DNA of 30,721 bases from CAYSPT01 sp964432985. GTDB lineage: Bacteria; Muiribacteriota; CAYSPT01. The first letter of the stretch is position 1. Every line of letters begins with the position of its first letter. Below are positions 1 through 6,865 of this stretch, one piece after another. The position numbers and the translations under genes were made by a program. The notes under the pieces were generated by a model that searched no databases, had not been told where the DNA came from, and was given only the letters and a program-made list of their open reading frames with translations. The stretch is taken from NCBI GenBank assembly GCA_964432985.1, contig CAYSPT010000059.1, positions 1 through 30,721 of the forward strand, written 5' to 3'.

Positions 1-1253
1 TCGAGGATTCCAGCGGCAGGATACAACTATATCTCCGGCAGGATGTGGTAGGTAAAGACAGTTACAAGCTTTTCAAGAAACTTGACGTTGGTGATTTTAT
101 CCAGATTACCGGCTCGACTATGCGAACCAGGACCGGTGAAATAACACTCAATGCAACGGAATTCACTATTTTATCTAAGGCCTTACGACCGCTGCCCGAG
201 AAGTGGCACGGGCTTCAGGACAAAGAGATCCGTTACCGCAAGCGATACCTGGACCTCATTGCCAATCCCGGAATAAAGGAAGCATTTATCAAGCGGGCCC
301 TGGCGCTGGATACCGCCCGTGATTTCTTTCGTAACCGCGGGTTTATCGAGGTTGAAACGCCGATGCTTCAAGCATGCCCCGGCGGGGCTATTGCCCGTCC
401 ATTCAAAACCTTTCACAATGCACTGGGCATTGATATGTTCTTGAGAATTGCTCCCGAACTCTGTCTTAAAGAATTGATTATCGGGGGTATGGAGAAGGTT
501 TTTGAAGTGGGTAAAGTCTTTCGTAACGAGGGTATTTCTACCGTCCACAACCCGGAGTTTACCATTATAGAAGCGTACCAGGCGTATGCGGATTACCACG
601 ACATGATGAACCTGACCGAATCCCTGGTGGTAGATATTGTCAAAGCCATCAATGACGGACAACTCACCTGCGAGTTTGAGGGCACTACCATCGACTTCAC
701 CCCACCCTTTACCAGGATCAAGCTGATGGATTCTCTCAGGGAAATTGCCGGGCTGGACGTTCACCTTCAGGATACGGAGGATGACATCCGTCAGAAGATG
801 GTTGACGCCGGCCTGCCGCTTCCCGATGTCGTCAACAAAGGCACCTTGCTTGATCTGGCATTCAAAAAAGGAGTGGAGCCCAGGCTTATCCAGCCCACGT
901 TTATCATAGACTATCCGGTTTCTCTTTCCCCGCTGGCCAAGCGGTCTCCCGACCAGCCCGAGTTGACCGAACGGTTCGAACTTTTTTCAGCGGGATTCGA
1001 ATACGCCAATGCATACTCGGAACTCAACGATCCTGTTGATCAGAGGCAGCGCTTCGAGCAGCAGGCCGGGTTCAGGGCCGGAGGCGATGAAGAAGCCCAT
1101 ATCATGGATGAGGCGTATGTCGAAGCCATGGAGTACGGAATGCCTCCTACCGGTGGCATGGGGCTCGGTATAGAACGGCTTCTGATGATTGTGTTGGGAT
1201 ACCCTTCTATTCGTGACGTAATCCTTTTTCCAGCTCTGAGACCGGAGAATTAG
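1..1253 (+). CDS. lysS: Lysyl-tRNA synthetase, class II (5' end outside window)
   Basis: Charges tRNA-Lys with lysine in the cytoplasm. The reading frame is open from base 3, and the residues before the first in-frame Met (EDSSGRIQLYLRQD) match the end of the N-terminal OB-fold, so the gene enters from the left and the Met at 45 is not the start. Class II signatures are present: the motif 2 region FRNEGISTVHNPEFT, which contacts ATP and the acceptor end, and motif 3 GMGLGIERLLM followed by the usual C-terminal YPSIRDVILFPALRPE. The stop is TAG at 1251-1253. The gene is convergent with gltX. Its last 60 bases are repeated twice downstream (see the repeat at 1194). Family assignment is secure; only the N-terminus is missing. 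Confidence 0.97.
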   Translation, partial: EDSSGRIQLYLRQDVVGKDSYKLFKKLDVGDFIQITGSTMRTRTGEITLNATEFTILSKALRPLPEKWHGLQDKEIRYRKRYLDLIANPGIKEAFIKRALALDTARDFFRNRGFIEVETPMLQACPGGAIARPFKTFHNALGIDMFLRIAPELCLKELIIGGMEKVFEVGKVFRNEGISTVHNPEFTIIEAYQAYADYHDMMNLTESLVVDIVKAINDGQLTCEFEGTTIDFTPPFTRIKLMDSLREIAGLDVHLQDTEDDIRQKMVDAGLPLPDVVNKGTLLDLAFKKGVEPRLIQPTFIIDYPVSLSPLAKRSPDQPELTERFELFSAGFEYANAYSELNDPVDQRQRFEQQAGFRAGGDEEAHIMDEAYVEAMEYGMPPTGGMGLGIERLLMIVLGYPSIRDVILFPALRPEN

Positions 1254-1377
1254 GCTGGGGTACCCTTCGATCCGGGACGTAATCCGTTTTTCAACTCTGA
1301 GACCCGGAGAATTAGGCTGGGGTACCCTTCGATCCGGGACGTAATCCGTTTTTCAACTCTGAGACCCAAGAATTAGG
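1194..1377 (+). repeat. Three tandem copies (about 62 bp) of the lysS 3' end
   Basis: Copy 1 (1194-1254) is the live lysS tail encoding LGYPSIRDVILFPALRPEN and the stop. Copies 2 (1255-1316) and 3 (1317-1377) repeat it outside the gene. They are nearly identical to each other but differ from copy 1, mostly at third codon positions (gga/ggg, tct/tcg, att/atc, cgt/cgg), plus a few replacements. An extra C in copy 2 destroys the original stop frame; copy 3 is one base shorter than copy 2 near its end. They are non-coding remnants. Confidence 0.93.
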
Positions 1378-1395
1378 CTCCTACAAAGGAGACTG

Positions 1396-2850
1396 CTACT
1401 CAGGGCACAACGTCATCGCCTGCTTCAGACGCGCCAGGGTTTGCTCTTTGCCGATCATTTCCAGCGTCACATCGATCGGTGGTGATATGGTACCGCCTGT
1501 TACCGCCACGCGGACCGGTTGGGCAACTTTTCCGAGCTTCATTTCGAATGTCTTACTCGCCGCTATGATTATCTCGTGAAGCGGTTCGGCTGCCCAGGTC
1601 TCCAGGGCGGTAAACTGCTCGTTCAGGTATTCGAGGACCGGTTTCGCTGCGGCTTTAAGGTTTTTCTTTACCGCCTTCTCGTTGTAATCCGGTTCGTCTC
1701 TGAAGAAAAAAGCGGTGTACTTGATGAAATCAGGGAGCACCTTGAGACGATCACCACAGATCTCCACCACACCTGTAAGCCAATCGAAATCGACATCATC
1801 GGCATCGGTAATGACGCCGGCGCGGACGAGGAATGGAATGATCCGCCGGGTGCGTTCTTTCGGCGATAGTTGGAAAATGTGCCTGGTATTCATCGATTTG
1901 AGGTTCTCTATGTCGAACACCGATGGCGAGCGCCTGATTCGCTCCAGCGTGAAACAGGCTATAAGCTCTTGTTCTGTGAAGTAGGTGGTCTCTCCGTCCA
2001 GGGACCAGCCAAGCAGAACCAGGTAATTGATCATTGCTTCCTTGATGAACCCCTCGTGATAATATTCGAGAGCACTCAGTGCTCCGTGCCGCTTCGAAAG
2101 TTTCTCTTTGTCCGGGCCCAGGATCATCGGCAGGTGGGCGAAAACCGGCGGTTCCCAGCTCATGGCACGGTTGAGATGGATTTGTTTGTAGGAGTTGTCA
2201 ACGTGGTCATTACCGCGAATAACGTGCGTAATACCCATATCGTGATCATCGACGACGCAGGCGAAATTGTAGAGAGGCTGGCCATCCGACTTGAGGATTA
2301 CAAAATCGTCAAGTTCGGAATTGTCTTTCTCTCTCGTTCCCAAAACGACATCCTCAAATACCGTGGTCCCCGACGGAAACCGGTAGCGAAGCACGTGGAG
2401 CTCGCCGGAATCCATACGCTGCCGTGCCTCGTTCTGCGCAATGGAGGCGCATCGGCGGTCGTACCCGTAGAACTGGTCCGGATTTTGCGCGTCCCGCTTA
2501 CGTGCGTCCCGCTTGCGTGCTTCGATCTCCCCGCGGGTGCAGAAGCACGGGTACACGAGTCCTTTAGCCAATAGTTGCCCCGCTACCTCACGGTAACGGG
2601 AAAACCGTTGCGACTGATACACTGGCTCCTCGTCCCAGGTAAGGCCGAGCCACGAGAGGCTGGCCAGTATGTTGTCAGTGAACTCCGGTCGGGATCGGAC
2701 CTGATCGGTATCTTCTATTCTGAGCAGGAATTTCCCTCCGCGGGAGCGGGCGAACAACCAGTTGAATAAAGCAGTCCTGGTGGTACCTAAATGAAGGTTA
2801 CCGGTCGGAGAAGGAGCAAACCTAACCCGTACTTCACGTGGATCTGACAT
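1396..2850 (-). CDS. gltX: Glutamyl-tRNA synthetase (GluRS)
   Basis: Class I synthetase that makes Glu-tRNA. The 484 residues are full length for bacterial GluRS. The HIGH-type motif is HLGT at residues 20-23 within PSPTGNLHLGTTRTALFNW, and the KMSKS-type motif is KLSKR at 250-254. A CFC motif near residue 102 and YDRRC near 130 mark the zinc-binding insertion. ATG at 2850 is preceded by AAAGG with about 9 nt spacing. Residues 111-121 contain a duplicated five-residue unit (ARKRD ARKRD), from a 15-bp tandem duplication. The gene lies downstream of tRNA-Gln and tRNA-Glu on the same strand and could share their promoter. Because glnS is also present, this enzyme is probably of the discriminating type; that is inference. 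Confidence 0.97.
   Translation of the reverse strand: MSDPREVRVRFAPSPTGNLHLGTTRTALFNWLFARSRGGKFLLRIEDTDQVRSRPEFTDNILASLSWLGLTWDEEPVYQSQRFSRYREVAGQLLAKGLVYPCFCTRGEIEARKRDARKRDAQNPDQFYGYDRRCASIAQNEARQRMDSGELHVLRYRFPSGTTVFEDVVLGTREKDNSELDDFVILKSDGQPLYNFACVVDDHDMGITHVIRGNDHVDNSYKQIHLNRAMSWEPPVFAHLPMILGPDKEKLSKRHGALSALEYYHEGFIKEAMINYLVLLGWSLDGETTYFTEQELIACFTLERIRRSPSVFDIENLKSMNTRHIFQLSPKERTRRIIPFLVRAGVITDADDVDFDWLTGVVEICGDRLKVLPDFIKYTAFFFRDEPDYNEKAVKKNLKAAAKPVLEYLNEQFTALETWAAEPLHEIIIAASKTFEMKLGKVAQPVRVAVTGGTISPPIDVTLEMIGKEQTLARLKQAMTLCPE
2487..2516 (-). repeat. 15-bp tandem duplication inside gltX
   Basis: Two adjacent 15-bp units (2487-2501 and 2502-2516) differ at two positions and encode the repeated ARKRD in the GluRS zinc-insertion region. 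The duplication is in frame, so it is tolerated. Confidence 0.8.
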
Positions 2851-2859
2851 AGCTAATAA

Positions 2860-3079
2860 CCTTTCTTTCTATGCTTCTTGCTTTTGCCACCCACCCTCTG
2901 ACATGTAAGTGTAGAAAGGACGAGGGATTGACAGGCATTGTTACTGAATCATGTCCTACAGGCCAATAGGAAGTTGTGAGCTTTCTTGGGCATTGTCTCG
3001 TTCATTGCCATTACGTCCACTACATATACAATCATCGTTCAATACCGGCACTGCCACCCTTTCTTTCTACGTTTCTTGC
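2860..3079. repeat. Direct repeats bracketing dispersed-repeat copy A
   Basis: A 22-bp sequence beginning CCTTTCTTTCTA occurs at 2860-2881 and again at 3058-3079 with 20 of 22 matches, 198 bp apart. Its core CTTTCTAyrCTT is also the inverse of the AAGTGTAGAAAG segment at about 2908-2919, so a hairpin is possible at the left end. Confidence 0.75.
2884..3060 (+). repeat. Dispersed intergenic repeat, copy A
   Basis: This 177-bp segment aligns along its whole length with 6619-6792 (copy B). Shared blocks include TTGCCAC, GTAGAAAG, GAGGGATTGA, GCATTGTTACTGAATCATGT, CAGGCCAATAGGAAG, TCTCGTTCA and CATCGTTCAAT. It fills the space between gltX and tRNA-Glu. No convincing coding frame is conserved between copies. 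Confidence 0.88.
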
Positions 3080-3106
3080 CATCTTTCTCTAAATCGACCG
3101 TAAACA

Positions 3107-3248
3107 AAAATTGAGAGAAGCCAGGCTTTCATAGCGGTAAGGGGATTTGAACCCCTGTCTCCGCCTTGAGAGGGCGACATCCTGAACCAGGCTAGACGAT
3201 ACCGCCACAGAAACTCACTATGAGCTGAGCTTGGCTTCCCTCAATTTT
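3107..3248 (-). repeat. Long inverted repeat enclosing tRNA-Glu
   Basis: The left arm (3107-3134) and right arm (3218-3248) are reverse complements at 25 of 28 positions with one 3-nt insertion; both carry AAAATTGAG, GAAGCCA and TCATAG in the matching orientation. In the minus-strand transcript the 5' leader and 3' trailer of tRNA-Glu would pair in a stem of over 20 bp that reaches the discriminator base. Confidence 0.88.
3132..3206 (-). tRNA. tRNA-Glu (anticodon CTC)
   Basis: The minus strand folds as a 75-nt cloverleaf. The acceptor stem GGCGGTA pairs with TACCGCT (G-U at 1:72), the anticodon stem TCGCC/GGCGG carries loop CTCTCAA with anticodon CTC at 3170-3168, and the T arm is AGGGG-TTCAAAT-CCCCT. 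The D arm begins GTCTAG, as in other tRNA-Glu. The discriminator is A. CCA is not encoded (TGA follows), so a CCA-adding enzyme is needed. It lies inside the inverted repeat 3107-3248. Confidence 0.96.
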
Positions 3249-3265
3249 CACATACTTCTGACAAA

Positions 3266-3336
3266 CTGGGATGGGAGGATTCGAACCTCCGCCGGCGGAT
3301 CCAGAGTCCGCTGTCCTGCCACTAGACGACATCCCA
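3266..3336 (-). tRNA. tRNA-Gln (anticodon CTG)
   Basis: A 71-nt cloverleaf on the minus strand. The acceptor stem is TGGGATG/CATCCCA, the anticodon stem GCGGA/TCCGC with loop CTCTGGA (anticodon CTG at 3304-3302), and the T arm GGAGG-TTCGAAT-CCTCC. The discriminator G fits glutamine identity. CCA is not encoded. It is the first transcribed member of a tRNA-Gln, tRNA-Glu, gltX series, 59 nt before tRNA-Glu. Confidence 0.96.
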
Positions 3337-3347
3337 TTGCCGCAAAT

Positions 3348-3376
3348 ATGCTAGCACAACACAGGCTGAATGTCAA
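3348..3376 (-). promoter_or_regulatory. Promoter of the tRNA-Gln/tRNA-Glu unit
   Basis: On the minus strand a perfect -35 TTGACA (3376-3371) is followed after 17 nt by TAGCAT (3353-3348), which is preceded by TGC, an extended -10. Initiation would fall near 3341, a few bases before the mature tRNA-Gln 5' end. The match to the housekeeping sigma consensus is strong. Confidence 0.87.
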
Positions 3377-3383
3377 CAAAAAT

Positions 3384-3443
3384 CTGGCTTTAGCTCTGGT
3401 TTTAGCACTGGCTTTAACTCTGACTTTAGCCACGGCATTAGCC
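3384..3443. repeat. Five imperfect 12-bp tandem repeats
   Basis: Units such as ctggctttagct, ctggttttagca, ctggctttaact and ctgactttagcc run head to tail, with a weaker fifth unit at 3432-3443. The array lies between the stop of the downstream-strand protease gene and the -35 box of the tRNA promoter. Confidence 0.85.
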
Positions 3444-4646
3444 GAGTTCTCGTTTGATAGCCAGCAGGTTCATAATGTCTCTTCGGGTCAGGATTCCGGC
3501 CACCCGTCCCTCAACCGTTACGGGCAGTCGGCCAATGTTGTGTTTGAGCATGATATGCAGTGCTTGTATGGCTGGAGTATCGGGGGACGGTAGTAGTGAG
3601 TTGGGAAGCGGCAGCATGACCTCTTCTACCGGTATGCTTTCCCACTGTTCACAGGGAATACCCTTTATCCGGTCCAGCTTAATGACCCCTTTTACCTCAC
3701 CGGATGGTGACACTACGGGAAAGCATACAAAGTGGTGGGTGAAAAAGTAGTGGTTGATAATCTGGTCCAGCGGGGTGCCTTCAGTAACGGTAACGACGCT
3801 GTGGGTCATGAGTTCCCTGACCGGTATATCGTCGAGAAACTGTATCATAAGTACTCTGTTATAGCTCATCTGGGCGGCATTTCTGAGAAACAAGCCAATA
3901 AAGATGAGCCAGACTCCACTGATCAACTCACCCCATAGAGCGTTGAGAAATCCGATGGTCATCAGGAAATAGGCAAACACCTTGCCGGCGGTTGAAGCAA
4001 AGTAGGTGGCTTTTCTAAGGTTTTTTGTCCAGTGCCACAGCAGCGCTCGGACCATCCTGCCGCCGTCGAGAGGAAAAGCGGGAACAAGGTTGAATATGGC
4101 CAGCGTAATGTTAAGACGTGCCAATGTGATTATGACCGCGGATACCATTCCGACTCCACGTGCTGCTATCGTCCCCTGGTAAATTAATAATAAACCGGCA
4201 TTCAAGGCCACTAGTGCTCCGGCCACGGTCAGGCTGAAAGCCGGTCCGGCAATGGCTACTTTGAATTCGGTACCGGCCCGGCGTGGCTCTTCGCTGAGAT
4301 TTGCTATCCCGCCAAACATGAACAGCGTGATTTTTCTCACCATCAAACCATCGTGCCTGGCAACCAGGGAGTGTGCCATCTCGTGGAAGAGCACGGAAGC
4401 AAAGAGCAGCAGGGCAGTAATCACTCCCATTATCCAGTATTGAAGCGGTGTATACGAAGGATACCAGGAAGGAAGAATCTGGTGGGACAATGTCCAGGAG
4501 AAAAGCAGAAAGACGATAAACCAGGTAAAATCAATTGATACCTGAATACCAAACAGGCGGAACAGATTTATATCACGCCCGCTCGAATATATACGCCCGC
4601 CTGAATTTATACGCCCGCCCGGATTCATACGTCCACCCGGATTCAT
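3438..4646 (-). CDS. Site-2-protease-family (M50) membrane metalloprotease with CBS domains
   Basis: Predicted intramembrane zinc protease of the bacterial SpoIVFB/Rip-like group that carries C-terminal CBS domains. The 402 residues show several membrane segments, the zinc motif HEMAH at 88-92 (usual H-E-x-x-H), and the third-ligand region NLVPAFPLDGG at 186-196 with Asp194. A CBS pair spans about 270-400 (ending ILTRRDIMNLL) and usually binds adenine nucleotides. ATG at 4646 starts 3 nt after the bamA stop with no clear Shine-Dalgarno, so translation is probably coupled. The first 24 residues are four copies of an MNPGGR-like hexapeptide, so the true start may lie further in. Substrate unknown. 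The pairing with bamA suggests an envelope role, which is inference. Confidence 0.92.
   Translation of the reverse strand: MNPGGRMNPGGRINSGGRIYSSGRDINLFRLFGIQVSIDFTWFIVFLLFSWTLSHQILPSWYPSYTPLQYWIMGVITALLLFASVLFHEMAHSLVARHDGLMVRKITLFMFGGIANLSEEPRRAGTEFKVAIAGPAFSLTVAGALVALNAGLLLIYQGTIAARGVGMVSAVIITLARLNITLAIFNLVPAFPLDGGRMVRALLWHWTKNLRKATYFASTAGKVFAYFLMTIGFLNALWGELISGVWLIFIGLFLRNAAQMSYNRVLMIQFLDDIPVRELMTHSVVTVTEGTPLDQIINHYFFTHHFVCFPVVSPSGEVKGVIKLDRIKGIPCEQWESIPVEEVMLPLPNSLLPSPDTPAIQALHIMLKHNIGRLPVTVEGRVAGILTRRDIMNLLAIKRELG
4576..4646 (-). repeat. Four 18-bp tandem repeats at the protease gene start
   Basis: Units at 4576-4593, 4594-4611, 4612-4629 and 4630-4646 encode IYSSGR, INSGGR, MNPGGR and MNPGGR. 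They decay away from the start codon, and each of the last two offers an ATG, so the initiation site is ambiguous. Confidence 0.88.
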
Positions 4647-4649
4647 GGG

Positions 4650-6359
4650 TTAAAACATGGAGCCCATGCTGAAGTGGGAGCGGCTGCCACGGCCGCCTTC
4701 CGGAATACCGTAATCCAGGCGTATGGTTCCAATAGGTGAGTGGAACATGATTCCGAAACCATACGAGGATTTTAGATTTGTGCCGCCCCGGCCGTGCAGG
4801 CCCCAGGCATCGCCGATATCATAAAACACGGCGGCAGCCAGTTTGTCATCCAGAGGATACCGTATTTCGAGGTTGGCCAGAAACATCTTGCTTCCGAGAA
4901 ATTCACGATATTCGTACCCACGAAGGGTGTATCCACCGCCGACAGCGTACTGGTCGTAGTACGGGATTTCTCCCTCGGTAACATTGGCCAAACCGTAGAT
5001 GAGCCGGTTGGCGGAAATAAGCCGGTCGGTGAGCTTGAAATAACGCTGAGCCGTGCCCGTGTACTTGGTAAAATGATTCTTACCTTTCAGGAATCCACCG
5101 GTTGTCTGAAATGAGAAACTGTCCCGGCGTCCTTTTGATGGCTGAAGATAATTGTCCCGGGTATCTTTCAGTACGGTAATACCCAATGTCTGCTGTTTTC
5201 CTCCCAGGTCGGTGCTGGGTGGGGGATAATTACTCTTGGGTGTGATCGACACGTCCTCATTGGTGAATTTTAGAGAGGTGGTGGTGTTCGTACCGGTAGG
5301 TTTTCCGAAAGACACGGCGGCACCTTTCCGCTTTTCGTCGTACACACTGGTTACGACTCTATTGGTGAATTCCTCCCGTTCGATCTTGGTGGAAAAGAGA
5401 TCCATCCCGAAGGATAGGTCATCTTTGAACCAGGGATCGAAAAAGCTTGCTTCATAATTGGTAATGCCGCCCATCTCCAGTTTGAGCCTGACTTTTTGCC
5501 CTTTTCCTTTGAGGTTGTTCTCCGTAGCTTCAATAAATCCCACGAATCCGTTGGCCGAACTGTAGCCGCCGCCCAGAGTGGCCATGCCGGTCTTTTGCTC
5601 CTCTACCTCGATGTTGAGCACCACACTGGACATTTCTGTACCACGGGTGTATTGAGGTTTGACGCTTTTGAAGAAGCCGAGATTGAAAATCTTCTGCAGG
5701 CTTCTCGTCACGGTCTCACTGTCGAATATCTCATTGGTTTTACACATCAGTTGATTGCGGATGACATAATCGCGGGTTTTGGTATTGCCGGTTATCTTAA
5801 TGTCCTCCAGCACCGACTCCATAATGCGGATGCTGATGAGTTCACCGGCTTCCTGCACATCGTAGTCCATGACCCCGCTGAACATGTGTCCCTTCTCGGC
5901 GTAAAGCTTGCTGATTCTCTTCCCATCTTCGTTGAGGATGGGGATATTGAAGATATGTCCTATCTTTGTTTCCATTACGTCGAGAATCTCCGAGTCGGAA
6001 AGAATGGTATTACCGTCGAGGTGTATTCCCCGTACTACGGCGTTTTCTACAACTTCGAAAACCACTTTCTTCCCACGGTCAATGTCTTCAACATCGGCGA
6101 CCACATCGGAAAAATATCCCAGCGAATAGATATTGTTGACATCCTCCTGGATTTTGTCGGGATCGAGTTTTCGTCCAACCTCGGTAGTAACAGCCTCCAG
6201 AATGATTTCTTTATCTATTAATTCATTGCCCCCAACGTCGAATTCGAGCACTATATTACTGGTATACGCCTGTGCCCAATAAGGCAGGGCAAGGAGCACC
6301 AGAAATACTACCATAAATACACGCAAAACTGGACGTACAGTCGCGGTTCCAGAATACAT
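4650..6359 (-). CDS. bamA: Omp85/BamA-family outer-membrane assembly protein with three POTRA domains
   Basis: Inserts beta-barrel proteins into the outer membrane. A signal peptide (hydrophobic VFMVVFLVLLALPYW) would be cut after AQA. Three POTRA domains follow, at about 41-113, 114-189 and 190-262 counted from an upstream ATG at 6377. A 16-strand-type barrel then runs to residue 575, with the substrate-loop motif RGY at 486-488 and a terminal Phe. E. coli BamA has five POTRAs and about 800 residues, so this is a short form. The ATG at 6377 lies next to GGAGG (6375-6371). That element is the ribosome site for ATG 6359 (11 nt) or TTG 6362 (8 nt), so I prefer 6359. The three POTRAs argue against TamA in its usual form, but another Omp85 role cannot be excluded. 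Confidence 0.92.
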   Translation of the reverse strand: MYSGTATVRPVLRVFMVVFLVLLALPYWAQAYTSNIVLEFDVGGNELIDKEIILEAVTTEVGRKLDPDKIQEDVNNIYSLGYFSDVVADVEDIDRGKKVVFEVVENAVVRGIHLDGNTILSDSEILDVMETKIGHIFNIPILNEDGKRISKLYAEKGHMFSGVMDYDVQEAGELISIRIMESVLEDIKITGNTKTRDYVIRNQLMCKTNEIFDSETVTRSLQKIFNLGFFKSVKPQYTRGTEMSSVVLNIEVEEQKTGMATLGGGYSSANGFVGFIEATENNLKGKGQKVRLKLEMGGITNYEASFFDPWFKDDLSFGMDLFSTKIEREEFTNRVVTSVYDEKRKGAAVSFGKPTGTNTTTSLKFTNEDVSITPKSNYPPPSTDLGGKQQTLGITVLKDTRDNYLQPSKGRRDSFSFQTTGGFLKGKNHFTKYTGTAQRYFKLTDRLISANRLIYGLANVTEGEIPYYDQYAVGGGYTLRGYEYREFLGSKMFLANLEIRYPLDDKLAAAVFYDIGDAWGLHGRGGTNLKSSYGFGIMFHSPIGTIRLDYGIPEGGRGSRSHFSMGSMF

Positions 6360-6435
6360 CAAGCCTTCAACCTCCATTCTGATAATAAAGCAATAGCCAG
6401 ATCATTACTGTTTTTACTGGTTACAAACGTCGTAC

Positions 6436-6444
6436 ATTGTATCA
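6436..6444 (-). promoter_or_regulatory. Possible bamA promoter (extended -10)
   Basis: The minus strand reads TGATACAAT, an extended -10, about 77 nt upstream of the preferred bamA start. The -35 region is poor. This is the only plausible hexamer I see in the AT-rich 6360-6560 stretch. Confidence 0.35.
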
Positions 6445-6561
6445 CGGATTCCCTTACAGACTAACACTTACGAACACCAAAATAAGAAGCTCTAAATTTC
6501 TTTTCAGAGTGCATTCAAAACAGAATATACCAGGTGTTTTGCATTAACATTTTAAATTGGC

Positions 6562-6627
6562 CTTCTCGCCCATATTCACTACGCTCACCCAAAGGCCTGG
6601 TATCGTTCAAGACTTGCCTTGCCACTC
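6562..6627 (+). repeat. Dispersed intergenic repeat, partial copy B'
   Basis: This stretch aligns with the 3' third of copy B (6726-6792): CTTCTCG, CTACGC, CACC, AAGGCCTG, ATCGTTCAA and TTGCC occur in the same order, 164 bp apart. Copies B' and B therefore form a partial tandem. Confidence 0.75.
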
Positions 6628-6792
6628 TCTGCCATTCGAAGCGTAGAAAGAGGAGGGATTGATTGGCATTGTTACTGAATCATGTTCAACAGGCCAATAG
6701 GAAGCTGTCAACTTCCTTGGGATCTCTTCTCGTTCACTGTCGCTACGCCCACCAGAAGGCCTGTCATCGTTCAATGCTGACGTTGCCGCCCT
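6619..6792 (+). repeat. Dispersed intergenic repeat, copy B
   Basis: Aligns end to end with copy A at 2884-3060. It contains inverted pairs that could fold: ACAGGCC with GGCCTGT, ATTGGC with GCCAAT, and GGAAG with CTTCC. These suggest a structured or palindromic element rather than a gene. Confidence 0.87.
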
Positions 6793-6817
6793 ATCCTTGA
6801 AACTATGGTCATGCCGG

Positions 6818-6846
6818 TTGTTCACGTTTATGAGGTAATGTATAAT
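6818..6846 (+). promoter_or_regulatory. Promoter of the ten-gene TPR/signalling unit
   Basis: TTGTTC (6818-6823) and a perfect TATAAT (6841-6846) are separated by 17 nt. Initiation near 6853 would give a leader of about 13 nt to GTG 6866. The upstream ATG at 6845 overlaps the -10 and cannot be used from this promoter. Confidence 0.75.
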
Positions 6847-6865
6847 GACTGCCGGGAGATTGCGC

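Larger units (their letters stand above)
6360..6865. other. Divergent intergenic region between bamA and the TPR gene
   Basis: About 500 bp without a credible gene. 6360-6560 is AT-rich and should hold the bamA leader and promoter. 6562-6792 is made of dispersed repeat copies, and 6818-6846 is the promoter for the long plus-strand unit. Short open frames here run through repeat sequence and have no supporting ribosome sites. Confidence 0.7.

Noticed and set aside
1519..2574. Long plus-strand frames opposite gltX
   Set aside because: gltX motifs are complete on the minus strand; these frames show no family features.
2884..3060. CRISPR array or riboswitch as an explanation for the intergenic repeats
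   Set aside because: Units are about 165-200 bp, imperfect and dispersed, with no short regular direct repeats and spacers, and no known riboswitch core that I recognise.
3132..3336. tRNA-linked integration site with a genomic island
   Set aside because: No integrase gene and no direct repeat of the tRNA 3' ends is seen in the window; both neighbours are housekeeping or envelope genes.
3231..3593. Plus-strand open frame of 120 codons across the tRNA-Gln and the protease 3' end
   Set aside because: It reads antisense through a tRNA and a 12-bp repeat array and into a certain gene; its Leu/Ala-rich part is the repeat itself.
6607..6825. Minus-strand open frame of 72 codons upstream of the TPR gene
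   Set aside because: It is repeat sequence shared with 2884-3060, where the frame is not preserved.
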